Both the position numbers and the translations under genes were made by a program. This document shows positions 9,900-21,195 of a stretch of DNA of 64,000 nucleotides, one piece after another (the first letter of the stretch is position 1; each line of letters begins with the position of its first letter). The notes under the pieces are model-generated. The model was not told the DNA's origin. It did no database searches and saw only the letters and a program-made list of their open reading frames with translations. The stretch lies in NCBI GenBank assembly GCA_001899765.1, contig MKWM01000012.1, positions 16,594 to 80,593 on the forward strand, given 5' to 3'. Origin of the DNA: Thiobacillus sp. 63-78 (lineage in GTDB: Bacteria; Pseudomonadota; Gammaproteobacteria; Burkholderiales; Thiobacillaceae).

Positions 9900-11176
9900 G
9901 TTTGTTGACCCCTGATCAGAAGGTCTGCAGCTGGACCCAGGCATTCGACGAGCCGGCGTCGCTCGCGACCTATGTCGCGCATGGGGGCTATCAGGCCTTG
10001 CGGCGCGTGGCGTCCGGGCAGATTTCGGGTGACGCCATCATTGCCGAGCTCAAGACCAGCGCGTTGCGCGGACGCGGTGGCGCGGGCTTCCCGACCGGCC
10101 TCAAGTGGAGCTTCATGCCGCGTGCCTTTCCGGGTGACAAGTACATCGTCTGCAACAGCGACGAGGGCGAGCCGGGAACCTTCAAGGACCGCGATATCCT
10201 GCGTTACAACCCGCACCAGTTGATCGAAGGCATGGCGATCGCGGGCTACGTGCTTGGCGCGAAGGTCGGCTACAACTACATCCACGGCGAGATCTTCGAG
10301 GTGTATGACCTCTTCGAACGCGCGCTGACGGAGGCGCGCGAGGCCGGCTATCTCGGCGACAACCTGTTCGGCACGGATTTCTCTTTCCAGCTGCATGCGC
10401 ACCACGGTTACGGCGCCTACATCTGTGGCGAGGAAACCGCGCTGCTGGAATCGATCGAGGGCAAGAAAGGCCAGCCGCGTTTCAAGCCGCCTTTCCCGGC
10501 CAGTTTCGGCCTCTATGGCAAACCGACGACCATCAACAACACTGAGACGCTGGCATCGGTGCCGTGGATCGTGCAGCACGGCGGCCAGGCATTCCTGGAG
10601 CTGGGCAAGCCCAACAACGGCGGGCCCAAGCTTTTCTCGGTGTCAGGCCATGTCAACAGGCCCGGTAACTATGAAGTGCCCCTCGGTACCCCGTTTTCCG
10701 AATTGCTGGAGATGGCGGGCGGGGTGCGCAGCGGCCATCAATTGAAAGCGGTCATTCCCGGCGGTTCGTCCGCCCCCGTATTGCCTGCCGCGACCATGAT
10801 GGACTGCACGATGGATTTTGATTCCATCGCCAAGGCGGGCTCCATGCTGGGTTCGGGCGCAGTCATCGTGATGGACGACACGGTGTGCATGGTGCGTGCA
10901 CTGGAGCGTCTTTCGTATTTCTATTTCGAGGAGTCGTGCGGCCAGTGCACACCGTGCCGCGAGGGAACCGGCTGGATGTATCGGGTCATCCACCGCATCG
11001 AACATGGGCAGGGCCGACCCGAAGACATGGACCTGCTGAACAGCGTGGCGGGCCGTATCATCGGTCATACCATCTGCGCACTGGGCGACGCCGCGGCGAT
11101 GCCGGTGCAGAGCTTCCTCAAACATTTCGGCCATGAGTTCGAGCATCACATCGAACACGGGCGCTGCATGGTCTGA
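9896..11176 (+). CDS. nuoF: NADH-quinone oxidoreductase subunit F (NADH/FMN binding)
   Basis: 426 residues, the 51-kDa flavoprotein that oxidises NADH. Visible signatures are [14 protein letters not shown] (NADH/FMN loop), [14 protein letters not shown], and [13 protein letters not shown] plus a distal Cys for the N3 4Fe-4S cluster. I use the ATG at 9896, which overlaps the nuoE stop (ATGA). The reading frame stays open upstream but that part overlaps nuoE. Confidence 0.97.
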   Translation: MSLLTPDQKVCSWTQAFDEPASLATYVAHGGYQALRRVASGQISGDAIIAELKTSALRGRGGAGFPTGLKWSFMPRAFPGDKYIVCNSDEGEPGTFKDRDILRYNPHQLIEGMAIAGYVLGAKVGYNYIHGEIFEVYDLFERALTEAREAGYLGDNLFGTDFSFQLHAHHGYGAYICGEETALLESIEGKKGQPRFKPPFPASFGLYGKPTTINNTETLASVPWIVQHGGQAFLELGKPNNGGPKLFSVSGHVNRPGNYEVPLGTPFSELLEMAGGVRSGHQLKAVIPGGSSAPVLPAATMMDCTMDFDSIAKAGSMLGSGAVIVMDDTVCMVRALERLSYFYFEESCGQCTPCREGTGWMYRVIHRIEHGQGRPEDMDLLNSVAGRIIGHTICALGDAAAMPVQSFLKHFGHEFEHHIEHGRCMV

Positions 11177-11189
11177 ACGACACATCAAG

Positions 11190-13544
11190 ATGACTACGCT
11201 CAATATCGAAATTGACGGATGTGCGCTGCAGGTCGAGAGCGGTGACACCATCATGGATGCCGCCAACCGGGCCGGCATCACGATTCCGCATTTCTGCTAC
11301 CACAAGAAGTTGTCCATCGCCGCCAACTGCCGCATGTGCCTGGTTCAAGTGGAGAAAGCGCACAAGCCGCTGCCCGCTTGTGCCACGCCGGTGACCGACG
11401 GCATGAAGGTCTACACGCGTTCGGAATATGCGATCAATGCGCAGAAGGGCGTGATGGAGTTCCTGCTGATCAATCACCCGCTCGATTGCCCGATCTGCGA
11501 TCAGGGTGGCGAATGCACCCTGCAGGATCTCGCCGTGGGCTATGGCGGCTCGTCGTCGCGCTATCAGGAAATCAAGCGCGTGGTCCGTGACAAGAACCTC
11601 GGCCCGTTGATCGCCACCGACATGACGCGCTGCATCCACTGCACCCGCTGTATACGTTTCGGCCAGGAAATCGGCGGGGTGATGGAACTCGGCATGGCCG
11701 GTCGCGGCGAACATGCCGAGGTGATGCCGTTCCTGGAAAGCCAGATGACGTCGGAGCTGTCGGGCAACGTCATCGATCTGTGCCCGGTCGGCGCCCTCAC
11801 CAGCAAGCCGTTTCGCTACACTGCGCGCAACTGGGAATTGTCGAATCGCCCCTCGATCAGTCCGCATGACAGCCTTGGCTCGAACCTCGAAGTCCAGGTC
11901 AAGAACAACAAGGTGATGCGCGTGCTGCCGCGCGAGAACGAAGATGTCAACGAATGCTGGCTGGCCGACCGCGACCGTTTTTCCTACGACGGCCTCGATA
12001 CCGCCGAGCGTCTGACCCGGCCGATGATCAAGCAGAATGGCCAGTGGACTGAAACCACCTGGCAGACCGCACTTGAATTCGTCGCGGACAAGCTGAAGGC
12101 CATTCCCGCCGAGCAGATCGGCGCGCTGTCGACACCGTATCGTCCGGCGGAGGAGCTTTTTCTGCTGCAGAAACTGATGCGCGGCATGGGTTGCGGCAAC
12201 GTCGATCATCGTCTGCGGCAGTCGGATTTTTCGCTCGACGACAAGGCGCACGGCGGTTTCTGGCTGGGCATGCCGGTGACCTATATGTCGCGCCTCAACC
12301 GCATGCTGGTGGTGGGCTCCAATCTGCGCAAGGACCATCCACTGATGGCGCACCGCATCCGTGAGTCGGTTCGTTGGCATGGCCAGCTCAACATGATCAA
12401 TGCGCACGAGGACGAATTCCTCGGCAAGGTGCACGCCAAGCGCATTGTGGCGCCCTCCAGACTGGCCGTCACCCTGGCGGGCGTATGTCGGGCGCTGGCC
12501 GAGTTGAAAAATCTTCCCGTGCCGGATATCGCCGCGCACGGCGTGGCCGACGACATCGCGCGCAAGATGGCCGAGAGCATCTCCGGGGGAGAAACCCGTG
12601 CGGTATTCCTCGGCAACATGGCGCAGCATCATCCCGACTATTCGCAGATTCATGCGCTGGCGCAGGAGGTGGCACGACTGTCCGGCGCCAGTTTCGGCGT
12701 GCTGGGCGAAGCGGCCAATAGTGTGGGCGCCGTGGCGGTGGGCGCGATTCCGCGCTGCGGTGCGCTGGGCCAGCCTGGTATCAAGGGCCTGAATGCACTG
12801 CAGATGCTGGCCCGGCCGCTGCGTGCCTATCTGCTGTTGAGCGTGGAGGCCGAACTCGATACCCACGATCCCGTCGCCGCGATGGCAAGTCTCGACGCGG
12901 CGGAGTTCGTCGTGGTGATGTCGCCCTACAAGGGCAAGTCGCTCGACTACGCTGACGTGTTGCTGCCGATTGCTCCGTGGACTGAAACCTCGGGTACCTT
13001 CATCAACACCGAAGGACGCGTGCAGAGTTTCGGTGCCGTGGTGAAGCCGCTGGGCGAAACGCGCCCGGCCTGGAAAGTGCTGCGCGTGCTGGGCAACCTG
13101 CTGGGCCTGGCCGGATTCGACCACGACGATTCCAGAGAAGTGCTGTGCGACGCGCTGGGCGATACGCCGACCGGTTCGGTACAGGCTTTCCTTTCCAACG
13201 AAGTCAGCGACGTGAGCGTGGCTCCGCCGCCGACCGGGGACGGGCTGGAACGCGTCGCCGAGGTGCCGATCTATCAGACCGATGCCGTGGTGCGCCGTTC
13301 GCCCTCGCTGCAGATGACGCAGGATGCGGCCCTGCCGGTGGCACGCATGCACAGCCGCCTGATCGCCAGGCTGGGACTGCAGGAAAATGGCCGGGTCTCG
13401 GTACGCCAGACCGCCAGTGCGTTGACGCTGAAAGTCGAGCGTGACGATCTGTTGCCGGATACCTGTATCCGCGTGCCGAGCGGCCATCCGCTGACCTCCG
13501 GCCTGGGGCCGATGTTCGGTCCGATCACGGCGGAGCCGGTCTGA
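11190..13544 (+). CDS. nuoG: NADH-quinone oxidoreductase subunit G
   Basis: 784 residues. The N-terminal third binds Fe-S clusters: a 2Fe-2S set in [16 protein letters not shown], a His/Cys 4Fe-4S set in [14 protein letters not shown] and a further set in [10 protein letters not shown] with [10 protein letters not shown]. The rest is a molybdopterin-oxidoreductase-like domain without an obvious catalytic cofactor site, as usual in NuoG. I take the ATG at 11190 ([10 protein letters not shown]) rather than an in-frame start at 11133 inside nuoF. Confidence 0.96.
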   Translation: MTTLNIEIDGCALQVESGDTIMDAANRAGITIPHFCYHKKLSIAANCRMCLVQVEKAHKPLPACATPVTDGMKVYTRSEYAINAQKGVMEFLLINHPLDCPICDQGGECTLQDLAVGYGGSSSRYQEIKRVVRDKNLGPLIATDMTRCIHCTRCIRFGQEIGGVMELGMAGRGEHAEVMPFLESQMTSELSGNVIDLCPVGALTSKPFRYTARNWELSNRPSISPHDSLGSNLEVQVKNNKVMRVLPRENEDVNECWLADRDRFSYDGLDTAERLTRPMIKQNGQWTETTWQTALEFVADKLKAIPAEQIGALSTPYRPAEELFLLQKLMRGMGCGNVDHRLRQSDFSLDDKAHGGFWLGMPVTYMSRLNRMLVVGSNLRKDHPLMAHRIRESVRWHGQLNMINAHEDEFLGKVHAKRIVAPSRLAVTLAGVCRALAELKNLPVPDIAAHGVADDIARKMAESISGGETRAVFLGNMAQHHPDYSQIHALAQEVARLSGASFGVLGEAANSVGAVAVGAIPRCGALGQPGIKGLNALQMLARPLRAYLLLSVEAELDTHDPVAAMASLDAAEFVVVMSPYKGKSLDYADVLLPIAPWTETSGTFINTEGRVQSFGAVVKPLGETRPAWKVLRVLGNLLGLAGFDHDDSREVLCDALGDTPTGSVQAFLSNEVSDVSVAPPPTGDGLERVAEVPIYQTDAVVRRSPSLQMTQDAALPVARMHSRLIARLGLQENGRVSVRQTASALTLKVERDDLLPDTCIRVPSGHPLTSGLGPMFGPITAEPV

Positions 13545-14560
13545 TGGAGAGCGTGGGCATGGACTGGACAGCCATCCAGACCGTCGTCTGGACCCTGATC
13601 AAGATTCTTGCAGTGGTGGTGCCGCTGATGCTGGGCGTGGCGTATCTCACCTACGCCGAACGGAAAATCATCGGCTGGATGCAGGTTCGTATCGGCCCCA
13701 ACCGCGTGGGCTTCCTGGGCTTGCTGCAGCCGATCGCCGATGCGGTGAAACTGCTGATGAAGGAAATCATCATTCCTTCCGGTGCCAGCCGGGGGCTGTT
13801 CATCCTTGGCCCGATTCTTGTCATCGCGCCTGCGCTGGCGGCATGGGCGGTGATTCCGTTTACCGATACGCTGGTTCTCGCCAACATCAACGCCGGTCTG
13901 CTGTACGTGATGGCGGTCACCTCGATGGGGGTCTACGGCGTCATCATCGCGGGCTGGGCGTCCAATTCAAAATATGCCTTCCTCGGCGCGATGCGATCGG
14001 CGGCGCAGATCATCTCGTACGAAATCGCCATGGGCTTCGCGCTGGTGGGCGTGCTGATGGCGGCGCAATCGCTCAATCTTGTCGACATCGTGCAGGGACA
14101 GTCGGGCGGGCTGCATCACTGGTATATCTGGCCGCTGTTCCCGTTGTTCGTGGTGTACCTGGTTTCAGGCGTGGCCGAAACCAATCGCTTGCCGTTCGAC
14201 GTCGCCGAAGGCGAATCCGAAATCGTCGCGGGCTTCCACGTCGAGTATTCGGGCATGGCGTTCGCCGTGTTCTTCCTCGCCGAATACGCCAACATGATCC
14301 TGGTCTCGGCGCTCACCACGTTGATGTTCCTCGGCGGCTGGCTGTCGCCGGTGACGTTCCTGCCGGACGGCATCGTCTGGTGGCTGCTGAAGACCGGTTT
14401 TGTGCTGTTCCTGTTCCTGTGGTTCCGCGCCACCTTCCCGCGCTATCGCTACGACCAGATCATGCGCCTGGGCTGGAAAGTGTTCATTCCGATCACCATC
14501 GTCTGGATTGTCGTCGTGGCCGGCATGATGCAGACGCCGTATGCCTATCTTTTCCACTGA
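13544..14560 (+). CDS. nuoH: NADH-quinone oxidoreductase subunit H
   Basis: 338-residue polytopic membrane subunit with about eight helices. It holds [20 protein letters not shown] and the acidic loop [15 protein letters not shown], both of which line the quinone-entry chamber between the peripheral arm and the membrane. Its start overlaps the nuoG stop. A 27-base gap with an unusual mini-ORF separates it from nuoI. Confidence 0.97.
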   Translation: MESVGMDWTAIQTVVWTLIKILAVVVPLMLGVAYLTYAERKIIGWMQVRIGPNRVGFLGLLQPIADAVKLLMKEIIIPSGASRGLFILGPILVIAPALAAWAVIPFTDTLVLANINAGLLYVMAVTSMGVYGVIIAGWASNSKYAFLGAMRSAAQIISYEIAMGFALVGVLMAAQSLNLVDIVQGQSGGLHHWYIWPLFPLFVVYLVSGVAETNRLPFDVAEGESEIVAGFHVEYSGMAFAVFFLAEYANMILVSALTTLMFLGGWLSPVTFLPDGIVWWLLKTGFVLFLFLWFRATFPRYRYDQIMRLGWKVFIPITIVWIVVVAGMMQTPYAYLFH

Positions 14561-14567
14561 GCGCGCC

Positions 14568-14591
14568 ATGAAACGGCTATCCCTATCATGA
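14568..14591 (+). promoter_or_regulatory. 7-codon mini-ORF overlapping the nuoI start
   Basis: An ATG at 14568 opens a seven-codon frame whose TGA (14589-14591) overlaps the nuoI ATG as ATGA. The first nine bases, ATGAAACGG, nearly duplicate the start of nuoI (ATGAAACGA). Neither ATG has a clear Shine-Dalgarno, so reinitiation from this mini-ORF could feed nuoI. It may also be a small sequence duplication without function. Confidence 0.35.
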
Positions 14592-15076
14592 AACGAGTGG
14601 CCCAATTCTTCGGCAGCCTGCTTCTGATCGAGCTGCTGCGCGGCATGATGCTCACCGGCCGCAACATGTTCGCGCGCAAGATCACGGTGCAGTTTCCGGA
14701 AGAGAAGACGCCGCAGTCGCCACGTTTTCGCGGCCTGCATGCATTGCGTCGTTATCCAAACGGCGAGGAACGCTGTATCGCCTGCAAATTGTGCGAGGCG
14801 GTATGTCCGGCGCTCGCCATCACCATCGAATCGGAAAAACGCGAAGACGGCACCCGCCGTACCACGCGTTACGACATCGATCTGACCAAGTGCATTTTCT
14901 GTGGTTTCTGCGAGGAATCCTGCCCGGTCGACTCCATCGTCGAGACCCGCATCCTCGAATACCACGGCGAGAAACGTGGCGACCTGTATTACACCAAGTC
15001 CATGCTGCTCGCGATAGGCGACCAGTATGAGGAGCAGATCGCCAAGGACCGGGCCGCGGATGCGCAGTATCGGTAG
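14588..15076 (+). CDS. nuoI: NADH-quinone oxidoreductase subunit I (two 4Fe-4S)
   Basis: 162 residues with an N-terminal amphipathic region and two ferredoxin-type motifs, [12 protein letters not shown] and [12 protein letters not shown]. These hold clusters N6a and N6b that relay electrons to N2 in NuoB. Length and motifs are standard. The next gene, nuoJ, starts 169 bases away, the largest gap in the operon, and this gap holds a long inverted repeat. Confidence 0.97.
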   Translation: MKRVAQFFGSLLLIELLRGMMLTGRNMFARKITVQFPEEKTPQSPRFRGLHALRRYPNGEERCIACKLCEAVCPALAITIESEKREDGTRRTTRYDIDLTKCIFCGFCEESCPVDSIVETRILEYHGEKRGDLYYTKSMLLAIGDQYEEQIAKDRAADAQYR

Positions 15077-15087
15077 GGGCTCAGGAT

Positions 15088-15235
15088 CTAGGGGCTAGGA
15101 TTTAGGGGTTAGGGGTGGTGCGCTGCGCGCGCCACTTGATTGAAAACAAACGAAACGGGAGGTAGGCAAACGGAAATCTGGTATCGGGCACTGGCGGTGG
15201 TCACCCATCCCTAGCCCCTAACTCCTAGCCCCTAG
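15088..15235. repeat. Long imperfect inverted repeat of TAGGGG-type units between nuoI and nuoJ
   Basis: Left arm at about 15088-15118 (units AGGGGCTAGGATTTAGGGG, then TTAGGGGTGG) and right arm at about 15202-15235 (CCATCCCTAGCCCC, then TAACTCCTAGCCCCT). The reverse complement of the right arm matches the left arm over about 29 bases with only a few mismatches. About 85 bases of unrelated DNA lie between, so transcripts could form a large stem-loop inside the operon. It resembles CTAGCCCCTA-type interspersed repeats rather than a terminator, since no T run follows. Confidence 0.7.
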
Positions 15236-15245
15236 TCCCTCAAAC

Positions 15246-15887
15246 ATGACCTACACGACTGCGATTTTCTATTTCTTCGCTGCCATCCTGGTGTTTGCCG
15301 GGTTACGCGTGATCACCGCGCGCAACCCGGTCCACGCGGCGTTGTATCTCGTGCTGGCGTTCTTCACCGCGGCCGGGCTGTGGATACTGCTGGAAGCCGA
15401 GTTCCTCGCCATCACCCTGGTGCTGGTTTACGTGGGCGCGGTCATGGTGCTGTTCCTGTTCGTGGTGATGATGCTGGACATCAACCTGGAAAAAATGCGC
15501 GAGGGCTTCTGGGATTATCTGCCGCTGGCGGGCATTGTCGCCGTGCTGCTGGTGGTCGAGATGGTGCTGATCCTCGGCAGCCGCCACTTCGGACTCGAGG
15601 TGATGGGCGCACCCGCGCCGCACGCCGCCGATTACAGCAACACCAAGGAACTCGGACGGGTGCTGTATACCGATTATGTCTACGCCTTCGAACTCGCCGC
15701 GGTGATCCTGCTGGTGGCGATCGTGGCCGCCATCGCATTGACGCTGCGCCACCGCAAGGACAGCAAGTTCATCGATCCTGCCGTACAGGTGAAGGTCAAG
15801 CGTAACGACCGTCTGCGCATCGTGAAAATGCAGGCAGAAAAAAGGCCAGGGGTCGAGGGGCAGGATTCCGGGGAGGCGGGTACATGA
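15246..15887 (+). CDS. nuoJ: NADH-quinone oxidoreductase subunit J
   Basis: 213-residue membrane subunit with five predicted helices, including the conserved [15 protein letters not shown] and [19 protein letters not shown] stretches; the latter helix contains a pi-bulge in known structures. The C-terminal ~40 residues form a charged cytoplasmic tail longer than in short NuoJ proteins. The gene starts after the inverted repeat and its end overlaps nuoK by four bases. Confidence 0.95.
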   Translation: MTYTTAIFYFFAAILVFAGLRVITARNPVHAALYLVLAFFTAAGLWILLEAEFLAITLVLVYVGAVMVLFLFVVMMLDINLEKMREGFWDYLPLAGIVAVLLVVEMVLILGSRHFGLEVMGAPAPHAADYSNTKELGRVLYTDYVYAFELAAVILLVAIVAAIALTLRHRKDSKFIDPAVQVKVKRNDRLRIVKMQAEKRPGVEGQDSGEAGT

Positions 15888-16189
15888 TTTCCTTGTCGCA
15901 TTATCTGGTGCTGGGCGGCATCCTGTTTGCGATTGCCGTGCTGGGTATTTTCCTCAATCGCAAGAACGTGATCATCCTCTTGATGGCGATCGAGCTGATG
16001 CTGCTGGCGGTGAACATGAACTTCGTCGCGTTTTCGCATTATCTCGGCGATATCCACGGCCAGATCTTCGTCTTTTTCATTCTCACCGTCGCCGCGGCGG
16101 AAGCGGCCATCGGCCTGGCGATCCTGGTGGTGCTCTTCCGCAGCCTGCACACCATCAACGTCGATGACCTCGACCAACTAAAAGGCTGA
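15884..16189 (+). CDS. nuoK: NADH-quinone oxidoreductase subunit K
   Basis: 101-residue subunit with three helices, homologous to MrpC. The membrane glutamate needed for proton translocation is in [17 protein letters not shown]. Both ends overlap neighbouring genes by one to four bases, as usual for nuoJ-K-L. Confidence 0.96.
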   Translation: MISLSHYLVLGGILFAIAVLGIFLNRKNVIILLMAIELMLLAVNMNFVAFSHYLGDIHGQIFVFFILTVAAAEAAIGLAILVVLFRSLHTINVDDLDQLKG

Positions 16190-18186
16190 TGCCCGTGGAC
16201 ATGCGGATGCTCTATCTCATCGTGCCGCTGGCGCCGTTGTTCGGCGCGATCGTCGCCGGCCTGTGCGGCCGCCTGATCGGCCGCACAGGCGCCCATGTCG
16301 TGACCATTGCCGGCATGGTGGTGTCGTTCATCGCCTCGGTCCTGGTGTTCCAGGATGTGCTGGCCGGCCACACCTTTAACGGGACGGTCTACACCTGGCT
16401 GGCATTGGGCGATCTGCGCATCGAGATCGGTTTCCTGATCGATGCGCTGACGGCGATGATGATGCTGGTCGTCACCTTCGTCTCGCTGATGGTGCACATC
16501 TACACCATCGGCTACATGCATGACGACCCGGGCTACCAGCGCTTCTTCAGCTACATTTCGCTGTTCACCTTCTCGATGCTGATGCTGGTGATGAGCAACA
16601 ACTTCCTGCAGCTTTTCTTCGGCTGGGAAGCGGTGGGGCTGGTGTCGTATCTGCTGATCGGCTTCTGGTACACCCGGGAAACGGCCGTCTATGCCAGTCT
16701 CAAGGCCTTTCTGGTCAACCGCGTCGGCGACTTCGGATTCATTCTGGGGATCGGTCTGGTGCTGGCGCATTTCGGCACCCTCGATTACGCCACGGTGTTC
16801 GCCAAGGCGCCTACGCTCGCCAATGAGACCATCACCCTGTGGCCGGATTCGCCCTGGTCATTGATGACGGTCATCGGCATCCTGCTGTTCATCGGCGCGA
16901 TGGGCAAGTCGGCGCAATTCCCGCTGCACGTCTGGCTGCCCGACTCGATGGAAGGCCCGACCCCGATTTCCGCCCTGATCCACGCCGCGACGATGGTGAC
17001 CGCCGGCATCTTCATGGTCGCGCGCATGTCGCCGCTGTATGAACTGTCCGACACGGTTCTCAGCCTCATCATGGTGATCGGCGCGATCACCGCGCTGTTC
17101 ATGGGCCTCCTCGGCATGGTGCAGAACGACATCAAGCGCGTGATCGCCTATTCGACGCTGTCGCAACTCGGCTACATGACGGTGGCGCTCGGCGCGTCGG
17201 CCTATTCGGTCGCGGTGTTCCACCTGATGACGCATGCCTTCTTCAAGGCGCTGCTGTTCCTTGCCGCGGGTTCGGTCATCATCGCCATGCATCACAACCA
17301 GGATATCCGCTACATGGGCGGCCTGAGGAAATACATGCCGATCACCTGGATCACGACGCTGATCGGCTCGCTGGCGCTGATTGGTGCGCCTTTCCTGTCA
17401 GGCTTCTATTCCAAGGAAAGCATCATCGAGGCGGCCAGGATGTCGCACCTGGCGGGTGCCGGCTTCGCCTATTTCGCCGTGCTGGCGGGCGTGTTCGTCA
17501 CGGCCTTCTATTCCTTCCGCCTGTATTTTCTGGTGTTTCACGGCAAGGAGCGTTTCCATCAGGGACATGCCCATGGCAACGAAGCCGATCAACACCATCA
17601 CCACAGCGGGGTGCCGCAGGAAACGCCATGGGTGGTGACCGCTCCCTTGCTCGCGCTGGCGCTGCCCTCGCTGGCAATTGGCTACATGACGATCGAACCG
17701 ATGCTGTTCGGCGACTTCTTCGGTCACGCAATTTATGTGGCAGACCGTCATCCGGTGATGCACGAACTGAATCAGGAATTTCACGGCGCGATGGAAATGG
17801 GACTGCATGCGCTAACGACGCTGCCATTCTGGCTGACCGCGGCGGGCGTGGGCCTGTCGGCGTTCTTCTACCTCAAGCGTCCGGATATTCCGGCAGCCCT
17901 CGCACAACGTTTCAATTTCCTGTACCGGATGCTGTACAACAAATACTGGTTCGATGAGCTCTACAACTGGGCGTTCATCAAGGGCGCGCGCGTGCTCGGC
18001 AGCGCTCTGTGGCGCCGTGGCGACCAGAACATCATCGACGGTTTCTTCGTCAATGGATCGGCGCGTCTGGTCGAACGCTTCTCGCGCCTGCTCAAGGCTT
18101 TCCAGTCGGGCTACATCTACCACTATGCCTTCGCCATGCTGATCGGGGTGTTCGCCCTGGTGACCTGGTTCGCGCGCTTGAACTGA
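16189..18186 (+). CDS. nuoL: NADH-quinone oxidoreductase subunit L (antiporter-like)
   Basis: 665-residue antiporter-like subunit at the far end of the membrane arm. The core shows FFGWEAVGLVSYLLIGFW with the conserved glutamate, HVWLPDSMEGPTPISALIHAATMV with the conserved lysine region upstream, and a C-terminal lateral helix region. A His-rich loop (HAHGNEADQHHHHSG at about residue 460) lies in the variable linker. It starts at ATG overlapping the nuoK stop. Confidence 0.96.
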   Translation: MPVDMRMLYLIVPLAPLFGAIVAGLCGRLIGRTGAHVVTIAGMVVSFIASVLVFQDVLAGHTFNGTVYTWLALGDLRIEIGFLIDALTAMMMLVVTFVSLMVHIYTIGYMHDDPGYQRFFSYISLFTFSMLMLVMSNNFLQLFFGWEAVGLVSYLLIGFWYTRETAVYASLKAFLVNRVGDFGFILGIGLVLAHFGTLDYATVFAKAPTLANETITLWPDSPWSLMTVIGILLFIGAMGKSAQFPLHVWLPDSMEGPTPISALIHAATMVTAGIFMVARMSPLYELSDTVLSLIMVIGAITALFMGLLGMVQNDIKRVIAYSTLSQLGYMTVALGASAYSVAVFHLMTHAFFKALLFLAAGSVIIAMHHNQDIRYMGGLRKYMPITWITTLIGSLALIGAPFLSGFYSKESIIEAARMSHLAGAGFAYFAVLAGVFVTAFYSFRLYFLVFHGKERFHQGHAHGNEADQHHHHSGVPQETPWVVTAPLLALALPSLAIGYMTIEPMLFGDFFGHAIYVADRHPVMHELNQEFHGAMEMGLHALTTLPFWLTAAGVGLSAFFYLKRPDIPAALAQRFNFLYRMLYNKYWFDELYNWAFIKGARVLGSALWRRGDQNIIDGFFVNGSARLVERFSRLLKAFQSGYIYHYAFAMLIGVFALVTWFARLN

Positions 18187-18189
18187 TCC

Positions 18190-19671
18190 ATGCTGAACAA
18201 CCTCCTTACTCTCGTCATCTGGGTGCCCATACTGGCTGGAGCCGTCGTGCTTGCCACCGGGTCGGACCGCAACGCGGTGCTTGCCCGCTGGCTGGCGCTG
18301 GCCGGCGCACTGCTGGGGCTGATCGTGGCGATTCCGCTGGCCACCGGGTTCGACAGCACCACCTCGGCGATGCAGTTCGTCGAGAAGACGCCCTGGATAC
18401 CGGCCTTCAACATTCACTATCACCTCGGGATCGACGGCATTTCGATGCCGCTGATCCTGCTGAACAGTTTCATTACCGTGCTGGTGATCATTGCCGGCTG
18501 GCAGGTGATCCAGGACAGGGTGGCGCAGTACATGGCTGCCTTCCTCATCATGTCCGGCCTCATCAACGGCGTGTTCGCGGCGCTTGACGGCATCCTGTTC
18601 TACGTCTTCTTCGAGGCCATGCTGATCCCGCTCTATCTGATCATCGGCGTGTGGGGCGGGCCGAATCGTGTCTATGCCGCATTGAAATTCTTCCTCTACA
18701 CCCTGCTCGGCTCGTTCCTGATGCTGGTGTCGATGATCTATCTTTATTTCCAGTCCGGCGGCAGCTTCGATATCCTGACCTGGCACGGCACCGTACTGGG
18801 TATGACCGCCCAGACGCTGATGTTTTTCGCGTTCCTGCTCGCGTTCGGCGTCAAGGTACCGATGTTGCCGGTGCACACCTGGTTGCCCGATGCGCACGTC
18901 GAAGCCCCGACCGGCGGGTCGGTGGTCCTGGCGGCGATCACGTTGAAAGTCGGCGCCTACGGCTTCCTGCGCTTCATTCTGCCGATCCTGCCGGATGCGA
19001 GCCATGAACTCGCCTGGGTCGTCATCATGCTGTCGCTGATCGCCGTGGTGTACATCGGCCTGGTCGCGCTGGTGCAGGCCGACATGAAGAAACTCATTGC
19101 CTATTCGTCGGTCGCGCATATGGGTTTCGTCACCCTCGGCTTCTTCCTGTTCAATCCGCTGGGCGCGGAAGGCGGTCTGGTGCAGATGGTCTCGCACGGT
19201 TTTGTTTCCGCCGCGCTCTTCCTTTGTATCGGGGTCATGTACGACCGCCTGCATTCGCGCCAGATCAAGGACTACGGCGGCCTGGCCAGCAGGATGCCGG
19301 TATTTGCCGCGTTCTTCATGCTGTTCGCCATGGCCAACTCCGGGTTGCCGGCCACCAGCGGTTTCGTCGGAGAATTCATGGTCATCATGGCATCCAGCCA
19401 GGTCAATTTCTGGTATGCCCTGGTGATTGCGACCACGCTGATCACCGGCGCGTCGTATACCCTGTGGATGTACAAGCGGGTGGTATTTGGCGCCATCACC
19501 AATCCGCATGTCGAAGAAATGACCGACGTCAACGCACGTGAAATCCTCCTGCTTGGCGTGCTTGCCGTCCTGGTGCTCGGCATGGGGGTGTATCCCAAGC
19601 CGCTTACCGACGTCATGCACGTATCGGTGGTCGACCTGTTGGCGCACGTCGCCCAAAGCAAACTGCCTTAA
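18190..19671 (+). CDS. nuoM: NADH-quinone oxidoreductase subunit M (antiporter-like)
   Basis: 493-residue antiporter-like proton channel subunit. It holds FFEAMLIPLYLIIGVWGG with the key glutamate, HTWLPDAHVEAPTGGSV and SSVAHMGFV. Three bases separate it from nuoL. Length is typical and no frame disruption is seen. Confidence 0.96.
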   Translation: MLNNLLTLVIWVPILAGAVVLATGSDRNAVLARWLALAGALLGLIVAIPLATGFDSTTSAMQFVEKTPWIPAFNIHYHLGIDGISMPLILLNSFITVLVIIAGWQVIQDRVAQYMAAFLIMSGLINGVFAALDGILFYVFFEAMLIPLYLIIGVWGGPNRVYAALKFFLYTLLGSFLMLVSMIYLYFQSGGSFDILTWHGTVLGMTAQTLMFFAFLLAFGVKVPMLPVHTWLPDAHVEAPTGGSVVLAAITLKVGAYGFLRFILPILPDASHELAWVVIMLSLIAVVYIGLVALVQADMKKLIAYSSVAHMGFVTLGFFLFNPLGAEGGLVQMVSHGFVSAALFLCIGVMYDRLHSRQIKDYGGLASRMPVFAAFFMLFAMANSGLPATSGFVGEFMVIMASSQVNFWYALVIATTLITGASYTLWMYKRVVFGAITNPHVEEMTDVNAREILLLGVLAVLVLGMGVYPKPLTDVMHVSVVDLLAHVAQSKLP

Positions 19672-19680
19672 GAGCCCCGG

Positions 19681-21126
19681 ATGAGCCAAGCCATCATGCA
19701 ATTCGCGCCTGTTTTCCCCGAGATTTTCGTGTTGGCCATGGTGTCGCTGATCCTTGTGATCGACGCCGCGGTCGATGACAGCAAGCGCTACCTGGCCTAT
19801 GTCCTGTCGCTCGCCACGCTGGCGGGAGCGGCTGTCCTCACCCTGCACGGTTTTTCCTCCATGCCGGCGTTGGCGCTGCACGGGCTGTTCATCGACGATC
19901 CGCTGTCCGATGTACTGAAGCTGTTTCTCTATCTGACAGTCGCGGTCGTGCTGGTGTATTCGCGCGACTATCTTCGCCTGCGCGGGCTCTACAAGGGCGA
20001 GTTCTTCGCGCTGACGCTTTTTGCGCTGCTGGGCATGATGGTGATGGTATCGGCCAGCCACTTCCTCACGCTGTACCTCGGCCTTGAGCTGCTGGCGCTC
20101 TCGCTGTATGCGATGGTCGCCCTGCAGCGCGACTCCAGGGTGGCGACCGAGGCAGCGATGAAGTATTTCGTGCTGGGCGCGCTGGCGTCGGGCATGCTGC
20201 TCTATGGCATGTCGATGGTGTACGGCGTCACCGGCTCACTGGGGCTGGGCGACATGGCCATTGCGCTTCAGGATGGCACCGACCTGCACATTCCGCTGGT
20301 GTTCGGCATCGTCTTCATCGTCGCCGGCCTCGCGTTCAAACTCGGCGTGGTACCGTTCCATATGTGGCTGCCGGACGTGTATGAAGGCGCGCCGTCGGCG
20401 ATGACGCTGTTCATCGGTTCTGCCCCGAAGATCGCCGCATTTGCCTTTGTGGTGCGTATCCTGGGGCAAGGACTGGAATCGCAGATGGTCGATTGGCGCG
20501 ACATGCTGGTGATCCTCTCCGTGCTGTCGATGGCGCTCGGAAACATTGCCGCCATTGCACAAACCAACCTGAAGCGCATGCTTGCCTATTCGACCATTGC
20601 GCACATGGGTTTCATGCTGCTGGGCATCCTCGCCGGCTCGCCGAATGGCTACGGCAGTGCGATGTTCTACGTGCTGGTGTATGTGCTGATGAGCCTGGGC
20701 GCATTCGGCATGATCCTGCTGTTGTCGCGGGCCGGATTCGAAGCCGACCGGCTGGACGATTTCAAGGGCCTGAACCGGCGCAGTCCGTGGCTGGCTTTCA
20801 TGATGCTGCTGTTGATGTTCTCCTTGGCGGGCATTCCGCCTACCGTGGGCTTCTACGCCAAGCTGTCGGTGCTGCAGGCGGTGATCGGGATCGACTACGT
20901 CTGGCTGGCGGTGGCGGCCGTGATGTTCTCGCTGATCGGCGCGTTCTACTATCTGCGCATCGTCAAACTGATGTATTTCGATGCCCCGCACGACATGGCC
21001 CCGATCATGGCGAGCCCCGATACGCGCGTCGTCATGTCGGTCAACGGGCTGGCCATCCTGGCGTTGGGGATTCTGCCGCAGCCGTTGATGGCGGTATGCG
21101 TCCACGCCATCCATGCGTCTTTTTGA
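19681..21126 (+). CDS. nuoN: NADH-quinone oxidoreductase subunit N (antiporter-like)
   Basis: 481-residue antiporter-like subunit, the last complex I gene. It has [18 protein letters not shown] with the conserved glutamate, [17 protein letters not shown] and [10 protein letters not shown]. Nine bases separate it from nuoM. The operon continues after a 69-base gap into a DUF2818-type gene. Confidence 0.96.
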   Translation: MSQAIMQFAPVFPEIFVLAMVSLILVIDAAVDDSKRYLAYVLSLATLAGAAVLTLHGFSSMPALALHGLFIDDPLSDVLKLFLYLTVAVVLVYSRDYLRLRGLYKGEFFALTLFALLGMMVMVSASHFLTLYLGLELLALSLYAMVALQRDSRVATEAAMKYFVLGALASGMLLYGMSMVYGVTGSLGLGDMAIALQDGTDLHIPLVFGIVFIVAGLAFKLGVVPFHMWLPDVYEGAPSAMTLFIGSAPKIAAFAFVVRILGQGLESQMVDWRDMLVILSVLSMALGNIAAIAQTNLKRMLAYSTIAHMGFMLLGILAGSPNGYGSAMFYVLVYVLMSLGAFGMILLLSRAGFEADRLDDFKGLNRRSPWLAFMMLLLMFSLAGIPPTVGFYAKLSVLQAVIGIDYVWLAVAAVMFSLIGAFYYLRIVKLMYFDAPHDMAPIMASPDTRVVMSVNGLAILALGILPQPLMAVCVHAIHASF

Positions 21127-21195
21127 ATCGGCATGCCTGAACCAAACCGGGTGGCGCCAGTCTGCTCCGGTATTGCCTGACTTTTCGGATTCAAC

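Noticed and set aside
11118..13487. 789-residue open frame antisense to nuoG
   Set aside because: Shadow of a well-supported gene; no domain or ribosome site.
15088..15235. CRISPR-like or telomere-like repeat array between nuoI and nuoJ
   Set aside because: The units are short, irregular and arranged as one inverted repeat, not as spaced direct repeats.
17812..20061. 749-residue open frame antisense to nuoL/nuoM/nuoN
   Set aside because: Rich in His/Gln/Asp as expected from the complement of hydrophobic codons; the plus-strand nuo genes explain the DNA.
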